The position numbers were made by a program, and so were the translations under genes. Under the pieces are notes generated by a model that was given only the letters and a program-made list of their open reading frames with translations, was not told where the DNA came from and did no database searches. Below, piece by piece: positions 16,316-25,367 of a stretch of DNA of 64,000 nt (position 1 is the first letter of the stretch; each line of letters begins with the position of its first letter). The stretch lies in assembly GCF_036881825.1 (NCBI RefSeq), contig NZ_JBAJMW010000001.1, positions 704,441 through 768,440 on the forward strand, written 5' to 3'. Origin of the DNA: Tersicoccus mangrovi (GTDB lineage Bacteria > Actinomycetota > Actinomycetes > Actinomycetales > Micrococcaceae).

Positions 16316-18319
16316 CTACCGGGCCAGGTCGGTGAACAGGCGGGCCGCGATCGGAGCGCTGGTGATGGCCCCGTGGTCGCCCACCTCGACGAAGACGGCG
16401 ACGGCCAGGTCCCCCTGGTACGCGATGATCCACGAGTGGGTCTGCGGGGGCGACGCGTTGCCGAACTCGGCCGTGCCGGTCTTGGCGTAGACGGGGCCGC
16501 CGGGCACGTTCTTGAGCGGGTCTACGCCGCCGCCGGTGACGACGGAGCGCATCAGGGTGCGCAGCCCGGCGACCTCCGTGCCGGTCAGCGGCACGGCCGG
16601 CGTGGCCGACGCGGACGGCGACGACGTCGATGACGTCGCCGAGGCAGAGGCAGAGGCACTGGGCGATGCCGAGGACGACGTCGCGTCCTCCACGAGCCGG
16701 GGCGTGACCGTGGCGCCGTGCGCCACGGACGCGGCCATCGTCGCCGCCGTCAGCGGGGAGACGAGCACCTTGCCCTGGCCGATCATCGACGCGGCGTGGT
16801 CGGTCGTGCCGACGCCGGTGGGCACCGAGCCGAGGAAGGCGGCGCCGCCGGTCTGGTTCGGCCGCCCGACGCCGAGGCTCGCCGCCGCCGACGTCAACGC
16901 CGTATCGGAGACCCGGCCCTGCTGCGAGATGAAGGCGGTGTTGCAGCTGAAGGTGATGGCGGTCTGCAGCGGCACGGTGCCGAGGAACGCGGTCGGGTAG
17001 CCGGGGAAGTTCTTGAAGGTGCGCCCGTCCACGGTGACGCTCGGGGTGCAGGGCACCCTCGTCTGCGGGGTCGCGCCGGTGCGCAGCAGGCCGAGCGAGG
17101 TGGCCACCTTGAACGTCGACCCGGGCGCGTACTGCCCGAGCATCGCCGTGTTGTAGCCCTTGCTGCCGGGGCCGCTCGCGGCGGCGAGGATCTGCCCCGT
17201 GCTCGGCTTGATGGCGACGAGCGCACTGGCCGGTTCCTGGTCGGCGAGCAGGCCCTCCGCGAGGGTCTGCAGCGTGGGGTCCAGCGTCGTGCGGACGTCG
17301 GAGCCGGCCTGCGGCTGGTTCTCGAACAGGACGCGCGGGTCGCCCTTGGCGGGCACGGCGAGGACGCGCGCACCGGGGGTGCCGGCGAGCCGGTCCTCGT
17401 ACTGGGCCTGGAGACCGGAGAGGCCCGCGGTGTCCCCGGCGCGATAGCGGCCGCCGGACTGGGCGACCATCTCGGCCGTCACCGGTCCCACCGTGCCGAG
17501 CACGGCGCGGGCGAAGCCGGCCGTCGGGGCGAGCGGGATCTTGTCCGCCACCTCGACCGCGCCGGTGACGGCGGCCGCGCGACGGCGTTCGGCGTCGTGG
17601 CTGCTGTCGTCCCGGTAGGTGATGGCCTCGACGAAGGCCTGCTTGCCGGCGCCCTTGACGGCGGCGGCGTAGCCGGCCGGATCGATGTCGACGGCGGCGG
17701 CCATCGCCCGGGCGGCCCGGTTCTGGTCGGCGGCCGGCACTTTCGCCTTGTCCAGTCCGACGTGGACGACGGGGCGAGCCGTGACGAGACGGCTGTTCCG
17801 GGCGCCGAGGATGTTGCCGCGCGCCGGGGCGACCCGCCGCAGCGCCAGTTGCTCTCCCGGCTGCAGGGAGGGGTCGATCAGGCCGTCGCCGTTGGTGACC
17901 GACCAGTGCCCGTCCTTCCGGGACATCTGGGCGGTGACGGCGTAGGTCCAGTCCCGGTCCGTGGCGTCGACGTCCCACGTGACGTCCAGGGCGACGTTCG
18001 CCGTGTTGTCGTCGGGCCGGTTCACCCGGGTGACGGTGACCTTCGGCGCAAGGCCCCCGAGCTGCTCCGACCGCGTCGCCAGCTGCTTCGTGACGGCGGC
18101 GCCCGTGGTTCCGGTGAACGCGATCTGGTCCGTGTTGCGGGCCGAGAGGGCGGCGGCCAGCTTGTCCGCGGCCGGCTGGATGGGATCCCCGGCGTCCGTG
18201 CAGGCGGTCAGCGAGCCGGCGAGCAGGCCGGCGGCGACGAGGGCGGTCACGCGGGCGCCGGGTCGCGGACGTCGCGCGGCAGGGCCGGAGGTGAGCTGCA
18301 TGGCACCAGTCAAGCGCAT
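16316..18319 (-). CDS. Penicillin-binding protein, MecA_N/PBP2a-like transpeptidase lipoprotein
   Basis: 667 residues (ATG at 18319; ATG 18301 also possible). A hydrophobic signal ends in a lipobox-like SLTAC (about residues 36-40), so it is probably lipid-anchored outside the membrane. An NTF2-like MecA_N domain (about 45-150) and a PBP dimerisation domain follow. The transpeptidase domain has the active-site SxxK in APGSTFKVAT, SCN in ITFSCNTAF, and KTG in VYAKTGTAEFG, so all three catalytic motifs are present. It crosslinks peptidoglycan. Oddly, a 30-residue Ser/Ala/Thr low-complexity segment (16592-16681) interrupts the domain before KTG. Confidence 0.93.
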   Translation of the reverse strand: MRLTGAMQLTSGPAARRPRPGARVTALVAAGLLAGSLTACTDAGDPIQPAADKLAAALSARNTDQIAFTGTTGAAVTKQLATRSEQLGGLAPKVTVTRVNRPDDNTANVALDVTWDVDATDRDWTYAVTAQMSRKDGHWSVTNGDGLIDPSLQPGEQLALRRVAPARGNILGARNSRLVTARPVVHVGLDKAKVPAADQNRAARAMAAAVDIDPAGYAAAVKGAGKQAFVEAITYRDDSSHDAERRRAAAVTGAVEVADKIPLAPTAGFARAVLGTVGPVTAEMVAQSGGRYRAGDTAGLSGLQAQYEDRLAGTPGARVLAVPAKGDPRVLFENQPQAGSDVRTTLDPTLQTLAEGLLADQEPASALVAIKPSTGQILAAASGPGSKGYNTAMLGQYAPGSTFKVATSLGLLRTGATPQTRVPCTPSVTVDGRTFKNFPGYPTAFLGTVPLQTAITFSCNTAFISQQGRVSDTALTSAAASLGVGRPNQTGGAAFLGSVPTGVGTTDHAASMIGQGKVLVSPLTAATMAASVAHGATVTPRLVEDATSSSASPSASASASATSSTSSPSASATPAVPLTGTEVAGLRTLMRSVVTGGGVDPLKNVPGGPVYAKTGTAEFGNASPPQTHSWIIAYQGDLAVAVFVEVGDHGAITSAPIAARLFTDLAR

Positions 18320-18349
18320 GAAGCCGGGGATCGGCGCCCGTCCACGCCG

Positions 18350-19219
18350 TCAGTGAGCCGCCGCGTACGCCTCCGCCGCGTCGACCTGCTCGGGGGTCGG
18401 CCGGGTGCCGGTGTAGAGCTCGAACTGGGCCGCGGCCTGCAGGGCGATCACCTCGCCACCGGTGACGACGGTCTTCCCGGCCGCCTGCCCGGCGGCGACG
18501 AGTGGGGTGCGCACGGGCATCGCGACGACGTCAAACACGACCGTCGCGGCGTCGATCACGGCCCGGTCGAAGGAGAGGGCGTCGGCGTCCGCCCCCTGCA
18601 TGCTGCTCCCTTCCATCCCGATGGGGGTCACGTTCACGAGCACGTCCGCCCGCGCGTCCGCGCTGTCCGCCGCGTCGGCGGAGACCCGGTGGGCGAACCC
18701 GTAGCGGCTCGCGAGCGCGAAGCCGGCGTCGGTGTTGCGCGCGAGGATCGTCACGTCGGTGAAGCCGGCGTCGGCGAAGGCCGCGACCACGGCCTTGGCC
18801 ATGCCACCGGAGCCGCGCACCAGCACGGACGAGGCCGGGTCCACCGCGCGGGAGGCGAGCAGGGAGGCGATGGCCAGGTAGTCGGTGTTGTAGGCGGTGA
18901 GCCGCCCGTCGTCGTTGACGATCGTGTTGACCGAGTCGATCGCGGTGGCCGAGGCGTCCATCTCGTCGACGAGCGGGATCACGGCCTCCTTGAACGGCAT
19001 CGACACCGAGCAGCCACGGATGCCGAGGGCCCGCACACCGCCGATCGCCGCGGCGATGTCGGTGGTCGTCATGGCCTTGTACACGAAGTCCAGGTCGAGC
19101 TCGTTGTACAGCCAGTTGTGGAACCGCGTGCCGTGGTTCGAGGGCCGGGCGGCCAGCGAGATGCAGAGGCGCGTGTCCTTCGTCAGGGAGCGGGCGTGGT
19201 CGGCGGAGGTTGCGGGCAT
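18350..19219 (-). CDS. Shikimate dehydrogenase-like protein (AroE family)
   Basis: 289 residues. It has the AroE layout: catalytic lysine in SVSMPFKEAVIPLVDEMD, the substrate asparagine region SVNTIVNDDGRLTAYNTDYL, and a glycine-rich nucleotide site VLVRGSGGMAKAVVAAF. The N-terminal shikimate-gripping SxS motif is replaced: the corresponding stretch reads ARPSNHGTRFHN. The substrate may therefore differ from shikimate, for example quinate or another cyclic hydroxyacid, or the protein may be a divergent paralogue. No other aromatic-pathway gene is nearby. It follows the pantothenate operon by 27 bases on the same strand. Confidence 0.82.
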   Translation of the reverse strand: MPATSADHARSLTKDTRLCISLAARPSNHGTRFHNWLYNELDLDFVYKAMTTTDIAAAIGGVRALGIRGCSVSMPFKEAVIPLVDEMDASATAIDSVNTIVNDDGRLTAYNTDYLAIASLLASRAVDPASSVLVRGSGGMAKAVVAAFADAGFTDVTILARNTDAGFALASRYGFAHRVSADAADSADARADVLVNVTPIGMEGSSMQGADADALSFDRAVIDAATVVFDVVAMPVRTPLVAAGQAAGKTVVTGGEVIALQAAAQFELYTGTRPTPEQVDAAEAYAAAH

Positions 19220-19246
19220 GGCTCCATCCTGCCGGACGCGCGGCGG

Positions 19247-20128
19247 CTAGCGGTTCGCCCCGTCCTCCAGGTCTCCGAGCAGCTCCGCCAGCCGCGCCGA
19301 CTCCGCTTCGGGCATGCCGTACTGGTGCTCCGGGCCGGGATAGCTGCCCGCCCGGACGTCGGCGGCGTAGGCGGCGACCCCGTCTATCATGCGCTCCCGC
19401 AGCCCGTCGTACCGCTTGACGAAGCGCGCGGCGGGCCCGTCGTGGATACCCAGCAGGTCGTGGAGGACGAGGACCTGCCCGTCGACCGCCGGGCCGGCCC
19501 CGATGCCGATCACCGGGACGTGGAGCCGCGGCATCAGGGCGGCGGCCAGCGGGCTGGGAACGGCCTCAATCACGAGGGAGAAGCAGCCGGCTCCCTGCAG
19601 CGCCAGGGCGTCCCGGCACACGGCGAGCGCCTCGTCCGCGGTGCGGCCCTGCGCGCGGTACCCGCCGAGGGCGCCGGCGGTCTGCGGGGTGAGGCCGACG
19701 TGGCCCATCACGGGGATCCCGGCGGCGACGATGGCGGCGGCCCGGTCGACCGTGCGCCCGCCGCCCTCGATCTTGACCGCGTCGCACCCGGTCTCCTTGA
19801 CGAAGCGCTGTGCCGTGGTCACGGCGAGCTCGTCCGAGGCCTCGTAGGAGCCGAACGGGAGGTCCGCGACGTGCAGCGGCCGCGTCATGCCCCGCCGGAC
19901 CGCCCGGCCGAGCATGATCATCTCGTCGACCGTGACCGGCACGGTGCTCTCGTAACCGAGCACGGTCATGGCACCCGAGTCGCCGACGAGGACGACGTCG
20001 ACGCCGGCGGCCTCGGCCACCTGGGCACCGGGGTAGTCGTAGGCGGTGACCATGACGATGGGCTCACCCGCCGCCTTCTTCGCGGCGAGGTCGCCGATGG
20101 CGGCGCGGCGCGTCCCGCGGGCGCTCAC
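19247..20128 (-). CDS. panB: 3-methyl-2-oxobutanoate hydroxymethyltransferase
   Basis: 293 residues from a GTG overlapping the panD stop (GTGA). Family motifs: MVTAYDYPGAQVAEAAGVD, VLVGDSGAMTVLGYESTVPV (metal ligands and substrate pocket), VKIEGGG, and VPVIGIGAGPAVDGQVLV near the C-terminus. It makes ketopantoate from ketoisovalerate and methylene-tetrahydrofolate, the first committed step of pantothenate and CoA synthesis. It is the last gene of a four-gene unit with DUF2520, panC and panD. Catalytic residues appear intact. Confidence 0.97.
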   Translation of the reverse strand: MSARGTRRAAIGDLAAKKAAGEPIVMVTAYDYPGAQVAEAAGVDVVLVGDSGAMTVLGYESTVPVTVDEMIMLGRAVRRGMTRPLHVADLPFGSYEASDELAVTTAQRFVKETGCDAVKIEGGGRTVDRAAAIVAAGIPVMGHVGLTPQTAGALGGYRAQGRTADEALAVCRDALALQGAGCFSLVIEAVPSPLAAALMPRLHVPVIGIGAGPAVDGQVLVLHDLLGIHDGPAARFVKRYDGLRERMIDGVAAYAADVRAGSYPGPEHQYGMPEAESARLAELLGDLEDGANR

Positions 20129-20514
20129 CGGCGTTCCGTGAGGAGGCGGTCGACGGCGTCGTCGACGGTGATGATCCGGTTGTCCCGGTCCACGTGCACG
20201 ACCACGGGGGCGTAGTCCTCGAGGTCGAGTTCGTCGTACTCCGCGTAGGAGATGACGATGATGGTGTCGCCCGCGTGGACGAGGCGGGCGGCCGCGCCGT
20301 TGACACGGATGTCGCCGCTCCCGCGGTCCCCGCTGATCGTGTACGTCTCGAAGCGGGAGCCGTTGTTCACGTCGACCACGTGCACCTGCTCGTGCTCGCG
20401 GATGTCCGCCGCCTCGAGCAGGTCGGGGTCGATGGTGATGGATCCGACGTAGTCGAGGTCGGAGCCCACCACGGTGGCGCGGTGGATCTTGGACTTGAGC
20501 ATGGTGCGGCGCAT
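20125..20514 (-). CDS. panD: Aspartate 1-decarboxylase precursor
   Basis: 129 residues. The self-cleavage site Gly24-Ser25 lies in DYVGSITIDPDL; Ser25 becomes the pyruvoyl cofactor. MLKSKIHRATV and the NNGSRFETYTI segment are family-typical. It makes beta-alanine for pantothenate synthesis. Start and stop overlap the neighbouring panC stop and panB start by four bases each, so the three are co-translated. Confidence 0.97.
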   Translation of the reverse strand: MRRTMLKSKIHRATVVGSDLDYVGSITIDPDLLEAADIREHEQVHVVDVNNGSRFETYTISGDRGSGDIRVNGAAARLVHAGDTIIVISYAEYDELDLEDYAPVVVHVDRDNRIITVDDAVDRLLTERR

Positions 20515-21377
20515 CAGGCGTCACTCCTCGTGGGCGGGGTCAGCAGACGGTTGTCGATCAGGCGGGTGGCGCCGACGCGGGCGGCGACGGCGAGCAGGGC
20601 GGGTCGGTCGAGCCGGGTCAGCTCGTGCAGGTCGTCCGGGTCGCGCAGCTCGAGGTACTCCGGGTCGACGCCGGCGGCGTCGAGATCCGCGCGGGCGGCG
20701 GCGAGGACGGCGGCGGCGTCACGCTCCCCCGCGTCGACGGCGGTCTGGGCGGCGGCCAGGGCCCGGTTCAGGCCCAGCGCACGCTGCCGGGCGTCGGTGT
20801 CGAGGTGGACGTTGCGGGAGCTCATCGCCAGGCCGTCGGCCTCGCGGACGATGGGCACCGACTCGACCCGCACCGGCAGGGCGAGGTCCCGGACGACGCG
20901 CCGGACCACGATCACCTGCTGGGCGTCCTTCTGCCCGAAATACGCGACGTCGGGGCGGACGAGGCCGAAGAGCCGGGTCACGACCGTGGCGACGCCGTCG
21001 AAGTGGTGCGGACCCCGGTGGGCGCCGCACAGCACGTCCGTGACACCGCTGACGTGGATGGTCGTGGCGAACCCGGCCGGGTACATCTGGTCCACGGACG
21101 GGGCGAACAGGATGTCGACGCCCTCGGCCTGCGCGAGCGCGGCGTCCCGCTCCTCGTCCCGCGGATAGGTCGTCAGATCCTCGGCGGGGCCGAACTGGGT
21201 CGGGTTGACGAAGAGGGAGACGACCACGGTCCCGTTGGCCTCCCGGGCCCGGCGCATCAGGGTCAGGTGGCCCTCGTGGAACGCACCCATCGTCGGAACC
21301 AGGCCCACCGTGCCGCCGGCGACGCGGGCATCGGCGACGGCCGCCATCAGGTCGGCGATGGTGCGGACGATCTTCAT
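20514..21377 (-). CDS. panC: Pantothenate synthetase
   Basis: 287 residues. ATP-binding motif GLVPTMGAFHEGHLTLMRRA, pantoate-binding LFVNPTQFGPAEDL, and the KMSKS-like segment ADGLAMSSRNVHL are all present. It condenses pantoate with beta-alanine using ATP. Its stop overlaps the panD start (ATGA). A DUF2520 gene lies 13 bases upstream on the same strand, an arrangement found in many actinobacteria. Confidence 0.97.
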   Translation of the reverse strand: MKIVRTIADLMAAVADARVAGGTVGLVPTMGAFHEGHLTLMRRAREANGTVVVSLFVNPTQFGPAEDLTTYPRDEERDAALAQAEGVDILFAPSVDQMYPAGFATTIHVSGVTDVLCGAHRGPHHFDGVATVVTRLFGLVRPDVAYFGQKDAQQVIVVRRVVRDLALPVRVESVPIVREADGLAMSSRNVHLDTDARQRALGLNRALAAAQTAVDAGERDAAAVLAAARADLDAAGVDPEYLELRDPDDLHELTRLDRPALLAVAARVGATRLIDNRLLTPPTRSDA

Positions 21378-21390
21378 CGGGTGGTGCCTC

Positions 21391-22194
21391 TCATTGCCTG
21401 CTGTCCTTCATCGGCTTCTCGTCCTGCTGGTCGGTGCTGTGCTGGTCGGTCGCGTCAACCCGGCGCGCGACGTCGGATGTGCGCGCCACCAGCGCGTCGA
21501 ACAGAACCAGCAGCTCGGGCCGGGTGGCGACCGCGGCCCGCTGGCGCTCGACGGTGGCCGTGTCCCCGCGGCGGACGGGACCGGTCAGCGCCCGCTCCGG
21601 ACCCTGCTCGGCCCAGTTCTCGACCGTTCGCCGCACCAGGGGTGCGAGCATGGCCCGGGCCTGCTCGGGCGCGATGCCGGCCGAGGCGGCGACCTGCTCG
21701 GCGGTGTCGGCCAGGGTCACGAGGAAGTTCGAGGCGATCGAGGCCGCGGCGTGGTACCCGGCGCGCTGCCCGTCCGCCAGCGGGAGGGCGTGAGCGCCGA
21801 GCAGGGTGGCCAGGCCGGTGGCGGTGGCGAGGGCGTCCTCGTCGCGGCCGGCGACGGCGCAGGTGATGCCATGGAAGACGGCGGGGTCCTCGTTGCCGGT
21901 GAAGGTCTGCAGCGGGTGCAGCCCGAAGTCCGCGGCACCGAGCGGCGTCGCGCCCGAGGTGTGTCCGATCAGCCGGCCACGCCCGGCGGCCGCGGCCGTG
22001 GCGTCACCGATCGCCGCGTCCGGGACGCAGAGCAGCACGATGTCCGCCGCCGGGATCGCGTCGCCCCGCCCGGTGGGGCCGAGCACGGGGACGCCCGCGG
22101 CGCGCAGGGCGCGGGCCAGCACACGACCGAGTCGACCACGCCCGACGACGGCGACGGACGCAGCGGTGCCCGGCGGGGGCAGGGTGGTGAGCAT
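21391..22194 (-). CDS. Rossmann-like, DUF2520 domain protein
   Basis: 267 residues. An N-terminal nucleotide-binding fold (VAVVGRGRLGRVLARALRAA, then ADIVLLCVPDAAIGDAT) is followed by a helical DUF2520 domain (LIGHTSGATPLG, FGLHPLQTFTG). The family resembles ketopantoate reductase and is often the first gene of actinobacterial pan operons; no panE is seen here. It may supply or modulate the ketopantoate reduction step, but this is inference. The C-terminus (QHSTDQQDEKPMKDSRQ) is hydrophilic and unconserved. Confidence 0.88.
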   Translation of the reverse strand: MLTTLPPPGTAASVAVVGRGRLGRVLARALRAAGVPVLGPTGRGDAIPAADIVLLCVPDAAIGDATAAAAGRGRLIGHTSGATPLGAADFGLHPLQTFTGNEDPAVFHGITCAVAGRDEDALATATGLATLLGAHALPLADGQRAGYHAAASIASNFLVTLADTAEQVAASAGIAPEQARAMLAPLVRRTVENWAEQGPERALTGPVRRGDTATVERQRAAVATRPELLVLFDALVARTSDVARRVDATDQHSTDQQDEKPMKDSRQ

Positions 22195-22361
22195 CGGTGT
22201 TCAGCCAGTCGATGAGAGGGATCGCACCCGGAATCGGGTCACCTCATGGTAGCGAGCGCAGGCAAGCGGGCCGCCCCCTCATCGAGACCGTCACGCATGC
22301 GCGGGCAGAGTCGAGGCGTCACACTGGAGGGAGGACGAGCGGACGAGGAGAGGAGGCGGTC

Positions 22362-23273
22362 ATGGCACACGACCACGCGCACGGCAACGCTGGGGCCGAC
22401 CGGAGTCGACTGCTCGTCGCCTTCGGCATCACCGCGCTGATCCTCGTGGCGGAGGCCGTCGGCGCCGTCGTCACCGGCAGCCTCGCCCTGCTCGCCGACG
22501 CCGGCCACATGTTCACCGACGCCGCGGGGCTGCTCATCGCCGTCATCGCCGCGACTCTCGTCCGCCGGCCGCCGACGATGCGCCGCACCTGGGGGTATGC
22601 CCGCGCCGAGGTGCTGGCCGCCTCGATGCAGGCCGGCCTGCTGCTGATCGTCGGCGTCTTCGTCATCGTCGAGGCCATCCGCCGTCTCGTCGAACCGCCC
22701 GAGGTGGCGTCCGGCGCCATGATCTGGTTCGGCGTCGTCGGCCTCGTGGGCAACCTCGTGTCGATGGCCGTGCTCGCGGGCGGCCACGGCGGTTCGCTGA
22801 ACAGCCGGGCGGCATTCCTCGAGGTGGTCAACGACGCGCTCGGCTCGATCGCCGTCATCATCGCCGCCCTCGTGATCGCGACGACGGGCTGGACGGGTGC
22901 CGACTCGATCGCATCCCTGCTGATCGGAGCGCTCATCATCCCGCGCACGCTTCGGCTGCTGAAGGAGACCACCGACGTGCTGCTGGAGAGCACGCCGCGC
23001 GGGCTGGACCTGGGGAGCGTACGGCAGCACATCCTCGCGATGCCGCACGTGGTGGACGTCCACGACCTGCACGCAAGTCTCGTCGGCAGTGGCACGCCGG
23101 TGCTCTCCGGTCACGTCACCCTGGAGGACGAGTGTCTGCGGGACGGGCACGCCCCGGCCATCCTCGCCGACCTGCAGCGCTGCGTCGCCGAGCACTTCGC
23201 GATGCCGATCGAGCACTCGACGTTCCAGCTGGAGACGGTGGCCCACCGGGACCAGGAGCACATCCCGCACTGA
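22362..23273 (+). CDS. Cation diffusion facilitator (CzcD/ZitB-like) metal exporter
   Basis: 303 residues from ATG 22362, preceded by AGGAGGCGG. A histidine-bearing N-terminus (MAHDHAHG), six hydrophobic helices, and metal-site signatures LLADAGHMFTDAAGLL (HxxxD) and GADSIASLLIGALIIP identify the CDF family, which exports zinc, cobalt or cadmium in exchange for protons. The cytoplasmic C-terminal domain includes MPHVVDVHDLHA. It is divergent from the pan operon. Metal specificity is not determinable with confidence, though ZitB-like zinc export is likely. Confidence 0.93.
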   Translation: MAHDHAHGNAGADRSRLLVAFGITALILVAEAVGAVVTGSLALLADAGHMFTDAAGLLIAVIAATLVRRPPTMRRTWGYARAEVLAASMQAGLLLIVGVFVIVEAIRRLVEPPEVASGAMIWFGVVGLVGNLVSMAVLAGGHGGSLNSRAAFLEVVNDALGSIAVIIAALVIATTGWTGADSIASLLIGALIIPRTLRLLKETTDVLLESTPRGLDLGSVRQHILAMPHVVDVHDLHASLVGSGTPVLSGHVTLEDECLRDGHAPAILADLQRCVAEHFAMPIEHSTFQLETVAHRDQEHIPH

Positions 23274-23358
23274 CGGCCGCCTGAACGGATCACCCTTGGT
23301 CGTTCCTGGAAAGCCGCTGCTCGACAATGTCGTGTATGACTCGACTCCAGAATCACCG

Positions 23359-24126
23359 ATGACCCACGACAACCGCGGTTGGTGGCGGCGGAAGTTCGCT
23401 CCTGATGTCCGGACGGTCGGCCGGGGGGAACGACGGCTGCTCCTCCGCAGCTCGGTCGTGCTCGCTCTCGTCGGGGCGGTCGTCTTTGCGACGATGCTCG
23501 TCGGCGTCCTCACTCACACGGGCGTGCAGCGACTCGACCTGCCGGTCGAGTCGTGGTTCGACGCGCAGCGCGATCCGGGACGGACCGGGGTGATGGACGT
23601 CGTCGCGACGGTGTTCGGGCCGGTCGGCATGCCGATCGTCGTCGCCGTCGTCTCGATCACGTGGGCGTTCCTCGCCCGGCACGCCTGGCGGCCCGTGGTC
23701 CTCGCGTGCGGGATGCTGCTGGGCGTCGCGTCGGCCGAGCTCCTCGCGCCGGTCGTGCGGCACCCCCGCCCACCGGTCCGGCTCATGCTCCTCGGCCCGG
23801 ACCACACGTTCTCGTTTCCGTCCGGACACGTCATGGGCGCCAGCGACTTCTTCCTCATCGGGGCGCTCCTCGTCGCGTCACGGACGCACCGGCAATGGGT
23901 GACCGTGGTGCTCTTCGTCGTCGCAGCGGTGGCGATGGCCGTGCAGGTGGTGAGCCGCCTCTACCTCGGCTACCACTGGTTGACGGACACCCTCGCGTCC
24001 GTCGGGCTGTCCCTGATGATCACCGCACTCGCGATCACCGTCGACACGCACCTCACGGCGCGGGTTCGCGACATCGCGCGCGAAGGCCACGAGTCCGGGG
24101 AACCCGAGACCGTCGCAACGGACTGA
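23359..24126 (+). CDS. PAP2-family membrane phosphatase
   Basis: 255 residues with about six hydrophobic helices. The three phosphatase signatures are visible in order: RHPRPPVRL (partial first motif), FPSGHVMGA, and SRLYLGYHWLTD. They form the active site facing the extracytoplasmic side. Such enzymes dephosphorylate lipid phosphates such as undecaprenyl diphosphate or phosphatidate; which one is unknown. The ribosome binding site at ATG 23359 is weak, and the true start could lie slightly upstream. Confidence 0.9.
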   Translation: MTHDNRGWWRRKFAPDVRTVGRGERRLLLRSSVVLALVGAVVFATMLVGVLTHTGVQRLDLPVESWFDAQRDPGRTGVMDVVATVFGPVGMPIVVAVVSITWAFLARHAWRPVVLACGMLLGVASAELLAPVVRHPRPPVRLMLLGPDHTFSFPSGHVMGASDFFLIGALLVASRTHRQWVTVVLFVVAAVAMAVQVVSRLYLGYHWLTDTLASVGLSLMITALAITVDTHLTARVRDIAREGHESGEPETVATD

Positions 24127-24139
24127 GCCGATGACGGCG

Positions 24140-24421
24140 TCACTGGCCGTCGAGGCTGCCGATCACGATCGTCCACGGCTGCACGGTGCGCTCGGCGATG
24201 AGTCCCTCGAGCTTGAACGGGTCCTGGTCGAGGTCGGCCTCGACCGCCTCCGCGGTGTCCGCCTCCATGACGATCAGGGCCGCGCCGTTCTCGGTCGGGC
24301 CCGAGAGCCGCAACCGGCCCTGCTCGTGCAGGCCGCGCAGGAAGGCGCGGTGCCGGGGCCGGTGCTCGTCCAGGCGAGCGGTGTCGTCGGCGTAGCGGTA
24401 GGTGACGGCGAACAGGGCCAT
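24140..24421 (-). CDS. YciI-like protein
   Basis: 93 residues matching the YciI dimeric ferredoxin-like fold: ALFAVTYRYADDTARLDEHRPRH at the N-terminus with the conserved histidine, then RLSGPTENGAALIVME and DPFKLEGLIAERTVQPW. The function of the family is poorly defined; a putative active-site His/Asp pair has been proposed. It is a single gene, convergent with the PAP2 gene. Confidence 0.9.
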   Translation of the reverse strand: MALFAVTYRYADDTARLDEHRPRHRAFLRGLHEQGRLRLSGPTENGAALIVMEADTAEAVEADLDQDPFKLEGLIAERTVQPWTIVIGSLDGQ

Positions 24422-24580
24422 CGCAGCACTCCTTCGGTCGGCGGGCCGCCGCCGGGCCCGCTCGTGACGAGTGGATCCGGCGACGTCGTTCGCCTCCCAC
24501 GCTAGGCCCTCACCGTCGGCCGGGACCCCGGCGCGGTCGCCGTGTGACGTGCGCTCGGGCCACAGGACCTGGTCCGCGCC

Positions 24581-25313
24581 TCAGCCGGGCCGGCATCCGG
24601 CGGCGACCGTGATGGTCGCGGCGCCGAGCCGTGCGGTGCACGTCGTCCCCCCGGTGTCGCGGTGCGGACCGGAGGGATCCTCCGCCGACCCGGCGACGAG
24701 GCGGACGGACAACGGTGCGGCGGCGGCCCGCCGGTCCCGGGTGGGCAGCCATGCGCGTCCGGTCTCGGCCAGGATCAGGAGGCCGTGGTCGTCCCCGACG
24801 GCGGCGAAGTCGGCGGACTCGGTGCCGGCGAACGGCGTCAGGCCCGCCACCTCGGCGAGCGTGCGGACGGCGGCAGGCACGTCGGGCACCGCGACGCCGA
24901 CCTCGCTGATTCCCAGGAGGTGGTGCGGGCCGAACGGCTGCTCGCCGATCCGGTCGGGCAGCCGTTCGCGCGTGATGAGCTCGAGCACCGCCCTCGACGG
25001 CCCAGCGAAGTAGAGCGACCGGCTGTCCCACCCCGGCGGCCCGGTGAACTCGTCCTGGCCGTCCCGGGCGAGCAGGGTCGCACCGTTCGGTCAGCCACCG
25101 CCGCGCGGCGTCGAACGCGTCGGCGGGAATCGCGAGTGCGAGGTGGTCGGCGACGTCGGCGTCGGGCCGCAGCTCCAGCGTCAACGTCGCGTCCCCCACG
25201 GCGACGACGAGCGCCTCGCCGTGACGGACGGCCGGCAGTCCCAGCGTGTGCGACCAGACGCGCTCCGCTTCGTCCAGATCGGTGACGCCGGTGGTCACCC
25301 GGGTGATCCGCAT
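24581..25313 (-). pseudogene. VOC (glyoxalase-fold) protein gene with a frameshift
   Basis: The N-terminal frame (MRITRVTTGVTDLDEAERVW) is a good VOC half-module up to WLTER near base 25083. From there homologous sequence continues in another frame (ATLLARDGQDEFTG, then SEVGVAVPDVPAAVRTLAEV) to a stop at 24581. One extra base (or two missing) around 25080-25085 explains the switch; joined, the protein would be about 243 residues with two VOC modules. Either this is a pseudogene or the base is a sequencing error, plausible in a draft that also has a contig join at 7472. VOC proteins are metal-dependent dioxygenases, resistance proteins or isomerases; the substrate is unknown. Confidence 0.8.
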
Positions 25314-25367
25314 GGCTCGGAGGCTACGCCCGGGGACGCCGTCCGGGAAGCACGAAACGCGCGCGGG

